DNA of 64,000 nt from Roseateles depolymerans (GCA_003241055.1 QFOD01000004.1:124001-188000), one strand, 5' to 3'; shown: positions 9,861 to 18,070, numbered from the stretch's first letter. The notes: a model not told the origin generated them from the sequence alone. Numbers and translations: made by a program.

Positions 9861-11936
9861 ATGACCGACCCGACGCCGTCCGCGGCCGCGCCCCAGTCGG
9901 CGCCGCTGAAGCTGCTCAACCGTGAGCAGGCCATTCTCGAATTCAACCGTCGCGTGCTGGCCCAGGCCCAGCGCGAGGACGTGCCGCTGCTGGAGCGGCT
10001 GCGCTACATCTGCATCGTGTCGTCCAACCTCGACGAGTTCTTCGAGGTGCGTTTCGCCGACATGCTGGACGCGGCGCGCGACCCGGCCAGCAGCGTCAGC
10101 GCGCAGGACGTGGAGCGCGTGGGCCGCGCGGCCCACACACTGATCGACGAGCAGTACCACGTGTTCAACGAGCAGGTGATGCCGCGCCTGCGCGACGAGG
10201 GCATCGAGATCCTGAACCATGCGGACCGCGACGGCCCGCAGCGCGAGTGGGTTCGCCAGTTCTTCGAGCGCGAGGTCAAGCCGCTGCTGGTGCCGGTGGG
10301 GCTGGACCCGGCCCACCCCTTCCCGCAGGTGGCCAACAAGTCGCTGCACTTCATCGCCCGGGTGTCGGGCAAGGATGCATTCGGGCGCGACAACCGCATC
10401 GCCATCGTCAAGGTGCCGCGGGTGCTGCCTCGGGTCATCAAGCTGCCGGCCAACGTGACCGGGGGCCGCCAGGCCTATGCGCTGCTGACCAGCGTGATCC
10501 GGGCCCACCTGGAGGACCTGTTCCCCGGCCGCAAGGTGGAGGCGTTCTCGCAGTTCCGCGTCACGCGTGATTCGGACCTGGAGGTGGACGAGGAGGAGGT
10601 GGCCAACCTGCGCCATGCGCTGCGCTCGGGCCTGACGACCCGCCACTTCGGCCGCGCGGTGCGGCTGGAGGTGGTGAACACCTGCCCGGCCGAGCTGTCG
10701 CAGTTCCTGCTGGAACAGTTCGCGCTGCCGGCGGCGGCGCTGTACCGGGTGAACGGCCCGGTGAACCTGGTGCGGCTCAACGAGCTGATCGACCAGACCG
10801 CGGCGCCGGAACTGCGCTTCAGGCCCTACGAGCCGGCCTGGCCGGAGACCCGGCTGCCGCGCCTGAAGTCCATCTTCGAGCGGCTGCGCAAGGGCGATGT
10901 GCTGCTGCACCACCCCTTCGAGAGCTTCGAGCCGGTGGTGCAGATGCTGCGCGAGGCGGTGCAGGACCCGGACGTGCTGGCCATCAAGCAGACCATCTAC
11001 CGCACGGGCGCCAAGTCCGAGCTGATGGACCTGCTGATCGAGGCGGCGCGGCGCGGCAAGGAGGTGATGGCCGTCGTGGAGCTGAAGGCCCGCTTCGACG
11101 AGGAGGCCAACATCAACTGGGCGGAGCGGCTCGAGGCCGTGGGCGCGCAGGTGGTGTACGGCATCGTCGGCTACAAGACGCATGCCAAGCTGCTGATGAT
11201 CACGCGGCGCGAGGGCAACAAGCTGCGCCGCTACGCCCACCTGTCCACCGGCAACTACAACCCCAAGACGGCCCGGCTCTACACCGACCTGGGCCTGCTG
11301 ACGGCCGATGCGGAGCTGACGGCCGACGCCGACTCGGTGTTCCGCCAGCTGGCCTCGCTGTCCAAGTTCAAGGCGCTGCGCCGCATGCTGCTGGCGCCCT
11401 TCGACATGCACAGCCGCTTCCTGGAGCTGCTGGCCAAGGTCGAGGCGGCGGCCCGTGCGGGCAACACCTGCGCACGCGTCGTCGTGAAGATCAATGCGTT
11501 GACCGATGCCGAGCTCATCCATGCGCTGGTGCGCACGGCGCAGGCCGGCGCCCGGGTTGACCTGATCGTGCGCGGCGCCTGCATGCTGCCCCCGGGCCTG
11601 CCGGGGCAGACCGACAACATCGTCGTGCGTTCGGTGGTGGGGCGCTTCCTGGAGCATTCGCGGGTCTGCTATTTCCGCTGGGGTGAGACGGACGACGAGG
11701 AGGCGCTGTACCTCTCCAGCGCCGACTGGATGAGCCGCAACATGTTCCGCCGCATCGAGGTGGGCTGGCCGGTGCTGGACCCGAAGCTGCGCCAGCGCGT
11801 CATCGACGAGGCCTTGCAGCCCTATCTGCACGACACGCTGGACGCCTGGCAGCTGGGGCCGGACGGCCGCTCCATGCGGGTCAGCGACCGCGGCATCAGC
11901 GCCCAGCAGGCGCTGATGCGGCGCTATTCGGAGTAA
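9861..11936 (+). CDS. ppk1: Polyphosphate kinase 1
   Basis: A 691-residue enzyme that reversibly polymerises the gamma-phosphate of ATP into polyphosphate. The ATG at 9861 starts MTDPTPSAAAPQSAP, followed by the canonical N-terminal domain opening LLNREQAILEFNRRVLAQA and the motif LRYICIVSSNLDEFFEVR. The catalytic histidines are visible in YGIVGYKTHAKLLMITRREG (autophosphorylated His) and FLEHSRVCYFRWGE (second His). Other hallmarks are LAIKQTIYRTGAKSELMDLLIEA and VELKARFDEEANINWAE. Length is normal for the family. It is followed after 8 bases by sixA, so the two are co-transcribed; the pairing is common in betaproteobacteria. Confidence 0.98.
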   Translation: MTDPTPSAAAPQSAPLKLLNREQAILEFNRRVLAQAQREDVPLLERLRYICIVSSNLDEFFEVRFADMLDAARDPASSVSAQDVERVGRAAHTLIDEQYHVFNEQVMPRLRDEGIEILNHADRDGPQREWVRQFFEREVKPLLVPVGLDPAHPFPQVANKSLHFIARVSGKDAFGRDNRIAIVKVPRVLPRVIKLPANVTGGRQAYALLTSVIRAHLEDLFPGRKVEAFSQFRVTRDSDLEVDEEEVANLRHALRSGLTTRHFGRAVRLEVVNTCPAELSQFLLEQFALPAAALYRVNGPVNLVRLNELIDQTAAPELRFRPYEPAWPETRLPRLKSIFERLRKGDVLLHHPFESFEPVVQMLREAVQDPDVLAIKQTIYRTGAKSELMDLLIEAARRGKEVMAVVELKARFDEEANINWAERLEAVGAQVVYGIVGYKTHAKLLMITRREGNKLRRYAHLSTGNYNPKTARLYTDLGLLTADAELTADADSVFRQLASLSKFKALRRMLLAPFDMHSRFLELLAKVEAAARAGNTCARVVVKINALTDAELIHALVRTAQAGARVDLIVRGACMLPPGLPGQTDNIVVRSVVGRFLEHSRVCYFRWGETDDEEALYLSSADWMSRNMFRRIEVGWPVLDPKLRQRVIDEALQPYLHDTLDAWQLGPDGRSMRVSDRGISAQQALMRRYSE

Positions 11937-11944
11937 GCGGGCCG

Positions 11945-12406
11945 ATGGACCTGATCCTGTGGCGTCATGCGGAGGCCGAGGTTGTGCAGCCCGGCCAGGA
12001 CGACCTGCAGCGTGCGCTGACGCCCAAGGGCGAGCGCCAGGCCCGGCGCATGGCCGCGTGGCTGAACCACCGGCTGCCTGCCACCACCCGCGTGCTGGTG
12101 AGCCCGGCGCGGCGCACCCGCCAGACCGCCGAGGCCCTGGGCCGCGAGCTGCGCATCGTCCCCGCACTGGCACCTGACGCGCCCATCGCCGCGCTGATCG
12201 AGGCGGCCCGCTGGCCGCGGGCCTCCGAGCCGGTGCTGATCTGCGGCCACCAGCCCACGCTGGGCCGCCTGGCCGCGCAGCTGCTGGCCGGCGTGGACCA
12301 GGACTGGGCCGTCAAGAAGGGCGCGGTCTGGTGGCTGCGCTGGCGCCAGCGCGATGGTGTGCCCGAGGTCACGCTGCACGGCGTTCAGGGGCCGGATGCG
12401 CTGTAG
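11945..12406 (+). CDS. sixA: Phosphohistidine phosphatase SixA
   Basis: A 153-residue histidine-phosphatase-superfamily protein that removes phosphate from phosphohistidine proteins; in E. coli it acts on phosphotransfer proteins. The RHG-type motif is at the very start (MDLILWRHAEAE), followed by LTPKGERQARRMAAWL, the arginine-rich VLVSPARRTRQTAEAL and the second catalytic histidine in VLICGHQPTLGRL. It lacks the extra domains of larger phosphoglycerate mutases. It starts 8 bases after ppk1 and is probably translated from the same message. It is cytosolic. A 176-base gap separates it from the PEP-CTERM gene. Confidence 0.93.
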   Translation: MDLILWRHAEAEVVQPGQDDLQRALTPKGERQARRMAAWLNHRLPATTRVLVSPARRTRQTAEALGRELRIVPALAPDAPIAALIEAARWPRASEPVLICGHQPTLGRLAAQLLAGVDQDWAVKKGAVWWLRWRQRDGVPEVTLHGVQGPDAL

Positions 12407-12582
12407 CCTGCGCGCCGCGGGTTAACCCCTGGATTGATGGCCAACCGCTCGAAATCACCGCCCCTCACCCCGGGGGGAGTCCGTGAGCGGGGGCACCGAT
12501 GAGCTGTTAGCTTGCCAACCGTCACGGGCCCGTCATCAATCGTGATGAATTTCCCGGGCAAATCAACATCTCGAGGGATTCC

Positions 12583-13302
12583 ATGAAACAGCAATTCAAG
12601 GCAGGCGGCGTGCGCGGGTTCGGACTGACGCTGGCGGCCGCCGCCGCGATGGCGTTCGCGCAGGGCGCGAGCGCGGACGTCGTTGCGGGCGACACCTTCA
12701 CCTTCTCCATCGCCGGCTTCAACAGCGCCAGCGGCACCGGCTACATCCTGGGCAGCGGCCTGATCTCCACCTTCGGCCAGACCCAGACCTTCGCGGCCGC
12801 TGGCTACAACGGCCAGGACTACACGATCTCGTCCTGGGAGGTCGTCGGCGCCAGCACCACGACCGACTACTTCAAGATCTCGACGCCGGCGAACTTCATC
12901 ACCAGCACGACGGTCAACGGCATCACGATCACGGCGCTGCAGTTCGACATCGGCACGGCCAATTCCGGCGTGGGCGTCGATACCGGCGCGGATCCGCTGA
13001 GCCTCACCTCGGCGATCAGCAGCTACACCTCCACCGGCAACATCGTGTACGGCGCGGCCAACACCGTCTTCACGCTGACGCCCAACGTCACGCTGACCAA
13101 TGGCGGCCTGAGCTTCACGGCGGCCGAGGGCGTGAACACCGGTACCAGCGCCATCTCCGGCTTCGCCATCCACGAGTTCAACTTCTCGATCACCTACGCG
13201 AATGCCGCGCCGGTGCCCGAGGCCGACACCTGGGCCATGCTGGCCGCCGGCCTGGGCGTGATGGGCGTGGCCGTGCGCCGCAAGCGCAAGCAGCAGGCCT
13301 GA
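12583..13302 (+). CDS. PEP-CTERM sorting-domain exported protein
   Basis: A 239-residue secreted protein starting MKQQFKAGGVRG after a GAGGGA ribosome site. It has a long N-terminal signal peptide ending GASADV. The middle is a Thr/Ser/Gly/Asn-rich beta-structured region (for example FSIAGFNSASGTGYILGSG) without a known enzyme motif. The C-terminus is a textbook exosortase signal: VPEADTWAMLAAGLGVMG, a hydrophobic helix and the basic tail RRKRKQQ. Such proteins are cleaved and sorted by EpsH/exosortase, usually in EPS- or biofilm-forming bacteria. No exosortase gene lies in the window. A strong terminator follows directly. Confidence 0.93.
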   Translation: MKQQFKAGGVRGFGLTLAAAAAMAFAQGASADVVAGDTFTFSIAGFNSASGTGYILGSGLISTFGQTQTFAAAGYNGQDYTISSWEVVGASTTTDYFKISTPANFITSTTVNGITITALQFDIGTANSGVGVDTGADPLSLTSAISSYTSTGNIVYGAANTVFTLTPNVTLTNGGLSFTAAEGVNTGTSAISGFAIHEFNFSITYANAAPVPEADTWAMLAAGLGVMGVAVRRKRKQQA

Positions 13303-13324
13303 GCGAGACGCAGCTCGTGCGCAA

Positions 13325-13354
13325 GCCGCCGGTCGCAAGGCCGGCGGCTTTTTT
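13325..13354 (+). terminator. Rho-independent terminator of the PEP-CTERM gene
   Basis: A perfect 8-bp GC stem (GCCGCCGG at 13325 with CCGGCGGC at 13341), an 8-base loop, and six consecutive Ts at 13349-13354. It begins 23 bases after the PEP-CTERM stop codon and ends just before the end of the convergent Crp/Fnr gene. Confidence 0.92.
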
Positions 13355-13369
13355 GCGCTTGCGGATGTC

Positions 13370-14113
13370 TCAGCCGCGGCGGCGCAGTGCCAGCCGCGAC
13401 AGCGTGTGGTCGCAGTCGTCCAGCGTGGCGATGCAGGCCAGGCCACGCTGCTCCACCTCGGCCATCAATGCCAGCCAGGCGCTCAGGCCCTCCAGCACGA
13501 CGCGGGTGCGCGCGGTGCGGCTCCAGCCGCGCTCGGCCAGCTGGCCGAGATAGATCCAGGTCTGGCGGCGCGACAGGCCCGAGAGCTGGCCGATGCTGGC
13601 CTGCGAGATGGGCAGCGCCAGGCTGTTGCCGCCGCCGCGCTGGTGCGGGCCGCCCAGCGCGGTGGCCAGCGTGGCCAGCATGCTGACCAGCCGCTGCAGG
13701 CCGTTGCCCGCCAGCCGCATGGTGATCTGCTCCTGCAGCCGCACCGCGGTGGCCGCGTAGAGCTCGCCGGGCTCGCCGCCGTGAGCGGGCTGGCGGTCGC
13801 GCACGCGGGTCAGCGGCAGGTGGATGGTGGTGACGTCCACCAGCGCGGTCACGTCGTAGCGGGCGACCAGCTTGCCCAGCGGCGAGTCCGCGCCGATCAC
13901 GTCGCCCAGCCACAGCGCGGCCACGGCCACGCGGGTGTCGGGGGCGACCCGGGCGGCCAGGCAGGCGGCGCCGTCGCTGATCGCGATCCATTCGGCCAGC
14001 GGACTGCCGGCCTCGATGATGGTCTCGCCGCGTCGGTAGGTCCTGACCTGGGCGTCGGTCAGCCAGTGGCTGTCGGGGCCTTGCTGCGGAGGGGGCGAAC
14101 CTCGGTTCTTCAT
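13370..14113 (-). CDS. Crp/Fnr-family transcriptional regulator
   Basis: About 247 residues from the ATG at 14113 (MKNRGSPPPQQGPDSH); the open frame extends further upstream but only as low-complexity Arg/Pro codons. The N-terminal half is a cyclic-nucleotide-binding-like beta-roll (VRTYRRGETIIEAGSPLAEWIAISDGAACLA). A dimerisation helix follows (ELYAATAVRLQEQITMRL), then a winged helix-turn-helix (LPISQASIGQLSGLSRRQTWIYLGQLAERG). There is no cysteine cluster, so it is not an Fnr oxygen sensor, and the cNMP-binding arginine is not obvious. It lies 152 bases downstream of the flgH-like gene on the same strand. Its target genes cannot be told from the sequence. Confidence 0.88.
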   Translation of the reverse strand: MKNRGSPPPQQGPDSHWLTDAQVRTYRRGETIIEAGSPLAEWIAISDGAACLAARVAPDTRVAVAALWLGDVIGADSPLGKLVARYDVTALVDVTTIHLPLTRVRDRQPAHGGEPGELYAATAVRLQEQITMRLAGNGLQRLVSMLATLATALGGPHQRGGGNSLALPISQASIGQLSGLSRRQTWIYLGQLAERGWSRTARTRVVLEGLSAWLALMAEVEQRGLACIATLDDCDHTLSRLALRRRG

Positions 14114-14265
14114 GGGGCGGTTGGGGTGGGGCTCGCCGGGGCAAGCGTGGCCGGCCCGGCGTGTTCGGTGCGGCGGGCGACGGCCAGGGTTATAGGGGCG
14201 GACGGCAGGCCGTGATGCGGCGATAAACGGTGTGCGCAGGCGCGCTGATGAGGCTTGACGGCGCC

Positions 14266-14982
14266 TCACCAGACCGACAGCGTCCGGGCCAGCACCCGCT
14301 GCAGCCAGGTGCGCGAGGAGGCGTCCGACACGTCACCCTGGGCCACGCTCTCGAGGCTGGCATTCACCACCTCGCCCGAGGGCACGACGTTGCCGGGCTG
14401 GATGCTGCGCGGGTTCACGATGCCGCTGAAGCGGATGGTGTTCACGCCCTGGTTCAGGCCGATGCTGCGCTCGCCGGCCACCAGCAGGTTGCCGTTGGGC
14501 ATCACGTTGATCACCGTCACCGCGATCTGCGTGGCGAAGCTGTTCTCGGTGGAGGTGGTGCCCGATCCCTTGAACGAATCGGCGCCCGAGGCGCTGGCGT
14601 TCAGGTTGAGCAGCCGGTCGATGAAGCCCACCTTGCTGCTGCCGCCCGGCCCCTTGGAGGCCAGCTGGCTGCTGCGGCTGGTGTCGGTGGTCTGCTTCTG
14701 GCTGGCCTTGAGCGTCTCGGCGATGTCGACCTTCATCGTGTCGCCCACCGCGCTGGGCCGGCGTTCGGGCGAGAACAGCGAGTTCGCGTTCATGCCCGGC
14801 TGGAAGATCGCGCCGTTGCTCGGCCGCTCCAGATAGAGCGGCGTCTGCAGTGCGGTGGCCACCATGGGGCCGGGCACGGTGGGCGACGTGCTGCTGCAGG
14901 CGCCCAGCAGCGCGGCACAGGCCGTCGCGGCAAGGGCGGCGTGGCCGCGTGGGCGTGGCGTGGGTCGGTGGTGTGTGTTCAT
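14266..14982 (-). CDS. flgH: FlgH-like L-ring lipoprotein (orphan copy)
   Basis: A 238-residue outer-membrane lipoprotein with a lipobox (LLGACSS, acylated Cys near residue 29). The FlgH hallmarks follow: SLFSPERRPSAVGDTMKVDIAETLKASQ, GSGTTSTENSFATQIAVTVINVMPNGNLLVAGERSIGLNQG, and IRFSGIVNPRSIQPGNVVPSGEVVNASLE. FlgH normally forms the flagellar L ring around the rod in the outer membrane. Here no other flagellar gene (flgG, flgI, flgJ) is adjacent. Instead it ends a run of three small unrecognised genes on the same strand (gap 28 bp). It may be a second, non-flagellar or accessory ring component; the main flagellar flgH would be elsewhere. Confidence 0.85.
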   Translation of the reverse strand: MNTHHRPTPRPRGHAALAATACAALLGACSSTSPTVPGPMVATALQTPLYLERPSNGAIFQPGMNANSLFSPERRPSAVGDTMKVDIAETLKASQKQTTDTSRSSQLASKGPGGSSKVGFIDRLLNLNASASGADSFKGSGTTSTENSFATQIAVTVINVMPNGNLLVAGERSIGLNQGVNTIRFSGIVNPRSIQPGNVVPSGEVVNASLESVAQGDVSDASSRTWLQRVLARTLSVW

Positions 14983-15010
14983 GCGTCCCTCGGTACTGCG
15001 TCGCCGGTGC

Positions 15011-15556
15011 TCAGGTCTTGTCGTTGCCGACCAGGGCCTTCACCACCGGCGAGATCTTGTGGCGTGTCTCGGCCCAGCGGCCCATGCCGTGGTTGTCGTC
15101 GGCCAGGTAGCTGCTGCTGGCCATCAGCCGGCCGTCGGCGCCGTACAGGCTCAGCGCGGCGGCGCTGAGGTTGGCGCGGTAGCCGCTGCCCATGGGCGGG
15201 ATGCCCCACTCGATGGTGGCCACGTAACGCAGCCACACACTGCACTCCTGCAGGCCGGTGCCGGCCTCGTAGACACGGCTGTCCACGCTCAGGCCCTTGA
15301 GCTCGGCCTGGATGGCGGGCACCAGGTCCTGCAGCGGCGCGTTGCGGTTGAACTCGATGCACAGCTGGCTGACCGCGACGTCGCCATGGCGGATGGTGTT
15401 GCTGGCCTTGGCGGGCGCCGAGGTGGCCAGCGCCGCCGAGGCCATGGTGCCGCCGGCCTTGATCAGCTCGAGCGTCGGCACCGGGCTGAGCAGCGTGCAG
15501 CCGGACAGCAATGCTGCCAGCATGGGGCCGGCAAGAACGCGGCTCAGGCTTGGCAT
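15011..15556 (-). CDS. Putative lipoprotein, unrecognised family
   Basis: About 181 residues starting MPSLSRVLAGPMLAALLSG at 15556. The signal has a lipobox (LLSGC, Cys near residue 20), so the product should be an outer-membrane lipoprotein. The mature region has conserved-looking features: QLCIEFNRNAPLQDLVPAIQ, ECSVWLRYVATIEWGIPPMGSGY, LSLYGADGRLMASSSY and a basic tail. Two further cysteines could form a disulphide. I know similar-looking sequences only as hypothetical proteins. It lies between the 123-residue gene (13 bp upstream) and flgH (28 bp downstream), so a shared envelope structure is the natural inference. Confidence 0.75.
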   Translation of the reverse strand: MPSLSRVLAGPMLAALLSGCTLLSPVPTLELIKAGGTMASAALATSAPAKASNTIRHGDVAVSQLCIEFNRNAPLQDLVPAIQAELKGLSVDSRVYEAGTGLQECSVWLRYVATIEWGIPPMGSGYRANLSAAALSLYGADGRLMASSSYLADDNHGMGRWAETRHKISPVVKALVGNDKT

Positions 15557-15569
15557 GGGTGCTCCCGGC

Positions 15570-15941
15570 TCAGGCCAGCGCGTCCAGCGCGACGCTGACC
15601 GCCGTGGCGCCGTAACCGACCACGTCACCCACCGCATCGGCCGCGGACGACAGGGCATTCGACACCTCGGTCACGCCCGCATCGAGCTGGTGGCCGATCG
15701 CGGTCAGCCCGGCCTGGGCGCCGTCTATGACCTGGTTGACATCGTGCTTCACGGTCTGCACCGCGCCGCGGGCCGAGGCGGCGAGGGCGTTCAGGCCTTC
15801 GAGGCTGATGCTGGCCGACACGCCGGCGCCGGGCAGGTTCAGCGTCAGCGCGGGCTTGTTGGAGGTGGGCGGCCCGAGGGTCTCGGCAACGCTGAGCAAT
15901 TGCGGGCGAACGCTGCCGGCCAGGCTGGAGATGGAGGTCAT
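15570..15941 (-). CDS. Small Ala/Ser/Val-rich protein, unrecognised
   Basis: A 123-residue protein starting MTSISSLAGSVRPQLLSVAETL. It has no signal peptide, but the C-terminal 70 residues (LEGLNALAASARGAVQTVKHDVNQVIDGAQAGL and onward) form a continuous Ala-rich amphipathic helix with heptad-like spacing, ending DALA. Such composition is typical of secreted rod or filament subunits and of phasin-like helical proteins, but no family can be assigned. It lies 18 bases after the 62-residue gene and 13 bases before the lipoprotein gene. A structural role with the FlgH-like protein is speculation. Confidence 0.65.
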   Translation of the reverse strand: MTSISSLAGSVRPQLLSVAETLGPPTSNKPALTLNLPGAGVSASISLEGLNALAASARGAVQTVKHDVNQVIDGAQAGLTAIGHQLDAGVTEVSNALSSAADAVGDVVGYGATAVSVALDALA

Positions 15942-15959
15942 GGGCGGGCTCCGTCGGCG

Positions 15960-16148
15960 TCAGCGCGGGGTGACGGCGGTGCCGGGCGCCGGGCCGGGGC
16001 TTGTGCCCGTTGCGGGCTTGTCCGTGGCGGCCCGCAGTTGCTGGGCGAATTCGCTGGTGGCGGTGGCCGGCGTGCTGCTGCGGGACGAGGCACTGCTGGG
16101 GGCCGCGTGCGTGGTGCCGGAGGCGGGAGAACTGGGGTGAACGTTCAT
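15960..16148 (-). CDS. Short Ser/Thr/Pro-rich protein, unrecognised
   Basis: A 62-residue low-complexity protein, MNVHPSSPASGTTHAAPSS and onward, with an AGGA ribosome site 6 bases before the ATG at 16148. Only the middle SEFAQQLRAATDKPATG could form a helix. It has no hydrophobic segment. It is the first gene of the four-gene run that ends with flgH. The composition resembles linker-like or secreted-substrate proteins, but the coding call itself rests on the ribosome site, the tight spacing to the next gene and codon use. Confidence 0.5.
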   Translation of the reverse strand: MNVHPSSPASGTTHAAPSSASSRSSTPATATSEFAQQLRAATDKPATGTSPGPAPGTAVTPR

Positions 16149-16605
16149 GGCGGTCCTGGGTGGGAAGGCGTGAACGCATTCTTCGCAGGGCTGGAACGAA
16201 CTAAAGCGCAATCAGTCAGCGCCGCGGGCGACTGACCTGACGCTGGGTGATGCCTGTCACCCAGGCGTTCCGGAAGCGCGGTGTGGGGTGGTCCGGCGGT
16301 GCGGCGTGGCTCGCTGGAAGAGCCAACGGCACCGCAGGGTGGCCGGCGAGGCGGCAGGCGGCCTGCCCGGTGCGCCGGCGCAGCGCTTTGTTGCTGCTTT
16401 ATAGCCAGTGTGTGCAAGTTTCCTCATAAACGGCTGCGCGCAGTCGTTGGAACAGCGCTGCCGGAGGGCGGCATTCCACGCGTCTGTGCCGGGGCGGCGT
16501 GGCCATGGATGCACCGCGTGCGGTGCCGACGCGCAGGCTCTGGTGCATCCGGCCCTGGCTTGGTGCGGCCGGCGGGCCGGGCAGCCCGGAAAACCCCGGT
16601 TTTGG
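16149..16605. other. Intergenic region between flgH-like operon and nitrate operon
   Basis: No convincing gene. A short AT-richer patch (16385-16435, including TTTATAGCC and TTTCCTCATAAA) probably holds promoter elements. At 16509-16525 there is a GCAC/GTGC inverted repeat (TGCACC at 16509, GGTGCC at 16522) that looks like an NtrC enhancer site, except that its spacer is 8 rather than the usual 7 bases. It sits ~110 bases upstream of the predicted sigma-54 start, the right place for such a site. Confidence 0.45.
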
Positions 16606-16622
16606 CTGGCACGGCGTTTGCT
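16606..16622 (+). promoter_or_regulatory. Sigma-54 promoter of the nitrate importer operon
   Basis: CTGGCACGGCGTTTGCT is a perfect match to the RpoN consensus YTGGCACGRNNNTTGCW, with the -24 GG at 16608 and the -12 GC at 16620, 10 bases apart. It predicts a transcript start near 16633 and a leader of ~150 bases before the first gene. Sigma-54 control, probably by NtrC, fits nitrate uptake. Confidence 0.88.
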
Positions 16623-16633
16623 GCACTGCAACC

Positions 16634-16740
16634 GTCACCTGCTGTTGGGTGGCACCTGATCCAGGTCTTCGCATTCCCAGGACAAGGGCGTCTGATCGGT
16701 CCACCGAGAGGTGGGCCGGCAGACGCCCTTGTCGTTTTCG
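16634..16740 (+). promoter_or_regulatory. Leader RNA with candidate antiterminator hairpin and terminator hairpin
   Basis: Immediately at the predicted start is a hairpin: GTCACC (16634) pairs with GGTGGC (16648) around the loop TGCTGTTG. After ~27 bases comes a very strong hairpin: a perfect 14-bp stem, GACAAGGGCGTCTG (16681) with CAGACGCCCTTGTC (16720). It is topped by an 8-bp stem (GGTCCACC/GGTGGGCC) with a GAGA loop and followed by GTTTTC. This is the layout of ANTAR-controlled nitrate leaders such as Klebsiella nasF, where nitrate-bound NasR prevents termination. The ANTAR protein at 19831-21051 is the candidate partner. The weak T-run and the loop sequence, which is not the classical A-x-x-G hexaloop, limit certainty. 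Confidence 0.65.
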
Positions 16741-16782
16741 GCCCCTGAACTTCTTCTCTAGCAGCTCTCCAAGGACGCCACC

Positions 16783-18024
16783 ATGCACGCAGATGACTCC
16801 TCCCGCGCCGCGCATCCCAGCCGCCGCCAGTTCCTGCAGACCGCCGCCGCCGGCACCCTCGGCCTGGCCGGCGGGGCCTGGGCCGCGGGCAGCGACAAGC
16901 CCGAGAAGGAGGAGGTGAAGATCGGCTTCATCCCGCTGACCGACTGCGCCAGCGTCGTGATGGCCTCGGTGCTGGGCTTCGACAAGAAGTACGGCATCAA
17001 GATCATCCCGACCAAGGAAGCCTCCTGGGCCGGCGTGCGCGACAAGCTGGTCAACGGCGACCTCGACATGGCCCATGTGCTGTACGGCCTGATCTACGGC
17101 GTGCACCTGGGCACGGCCGGTCCCAAGAAGGACATGGCCGTGCTGATGACGCTGAACAACAACGGCCAGGCGATCACGCTGAGCAAGAAGCTGGCGGAGG
17201 CCGGTGCGGTGGACGGTGCCAGCCTGGCCAAGGTGATGGCCAAGGACAAGCGCGAGTACACCTTCGCGCAGACCTTCCCGACCGGCACGCATGCGATGTG
17301 GCTTTACTACTGGCTGGCCTCGGTGGGCATCAATCCGCTGAAGGACGCCAAGGTCATCACCGTGCCGCCGCCGCAGATGGTGGCCAATATGCGCATAGGC
17401 AACATGGACGGCTTCTGCGTGGGCGAGCCCTGGAACCACCGCGCCATCATGGACGGCATCGGCATCACCGCGGCCACCACCCAGGACATCTGGAAGGACC
17501 ACCCCGAGAAGGTGCTGGGCTGCACCGGCGAGTTCGCGAAGAAGTACCCCAACACGGCGCGTGCCGTGGTGATGGCGGTGCTGGAGGCCAGCCGCTGGAT
17601 CGATGCCAGCCTGTCCAACAAGGCCAAGATGGCCGAGACCATTGCCGACAAGGCCTATGTGAACACCAGCGTGGACGCGATCAATCAGCGCATCCTGGGC
17701 CGCTACCAGAACGGCCTGGGCAAGACCTGGGACGACCCGAACTACATGAAGTTCTTCAACGACGGCGCGGTGAACTTCCCCTACCTGTCCGACGGCATGT
17801 GGTTCCTGACCCAGCACAAGCGCTGGGGCCTGATCAAGGAGCACCCGGACTACCTCGCCGTGGCCAAGCAGATCAACCAGATCGAGCTGTACAAGTCCGC
17901 CGCGTCCGCGCTGGGCGTGGCCGTGCCCAAGGACCCGATGCGCACGAGCAAGCTGATCGACGGCGTGGTCTGGGACGGCAAGGACCCGAAGAAGTACGCC
18001 GACGGTTTCAAGGTCCACGCCTGA
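16783..18024 (+). CDS. nrtA: Nitrate ABC transporter, periplasmic substrate-binding protein
   Basis: A 413-residue NrtA/NasF-type binding protein that delivers nitrate (possibly nitrite) to the NrtBC importer. The ATG has an AAGGA site upstream. It has a twin-arginine signal (SRRQFLQTAAAGTLGLAGG), so it is probably exported folded by Tat. The binding fold starts KIGFIPLTDCASVVMASVLGFDKKYG and includes the family motifs EASWAGVRDKLVNGDLDMAHVLYGLIYGV, FAQTFPTGTHAMWLYYWLAS, VPPPQMVANMRIGNMDGFCVGEPWN and DGMWFLTQHKRWG. Length is normal. It is the first gene of the nrtA-nrtB-nrtC operon behind a sigma-54 promoter and attenuator-like leader. Confidence 0.95.
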   Translation: MHADDSSRAAHPSRRQFLQTAAAGTLGLAGGAWAAGSDKPEKEEVKIGFIPLTDCASVVMASVLGFDKKYGIKIIPTKEASWAGVRDKLVNGDLDMAHVLYGLIYGVHLGTAGPKKDMAVLMTLNNNGQAITLSKKLAEAGAVDGASLAKVMAKDKREYTFAQTFPTGTHAMWLYYWLASVGINPLKDAKVITVPPPQMVANMRIGNMDGFCVGEPWNHRAIMDGIGITAATTQDIWKDHPEKVLGCTGEFAKKYPNTARAVVMAVLEASRWIDASLSNKAKMAETIADKAYVNTSVDAINQRILGRYQNGLGKTWDDPNYMKFFNDGAVNFPYLSDGMWFLTQHKRWGLIKEHPDYLAVAKQINQIELYKSAASALGVAVPKDPMRTSKLIDGVVWDGKDPKKYADGFKVHA

Positions 18025-18070
18025 CGTACCCCGCGTCGCCCTATCCCGCCACCCTCAGCCGGAGCCCACC

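Noticed and set aside
16509..16526. A definite NtrC enhancer site
   Set aside because: The half-sites TGCACC and GGTGCC fit, but the spacing is one base too long; it was kept only as a note.
16634..16740. A metabolite riboswitch ahead of nrtA
   Set aside because: No known aptamer pattern was seen, and hairpin plus terminator fit protein-mediated antitermination better.
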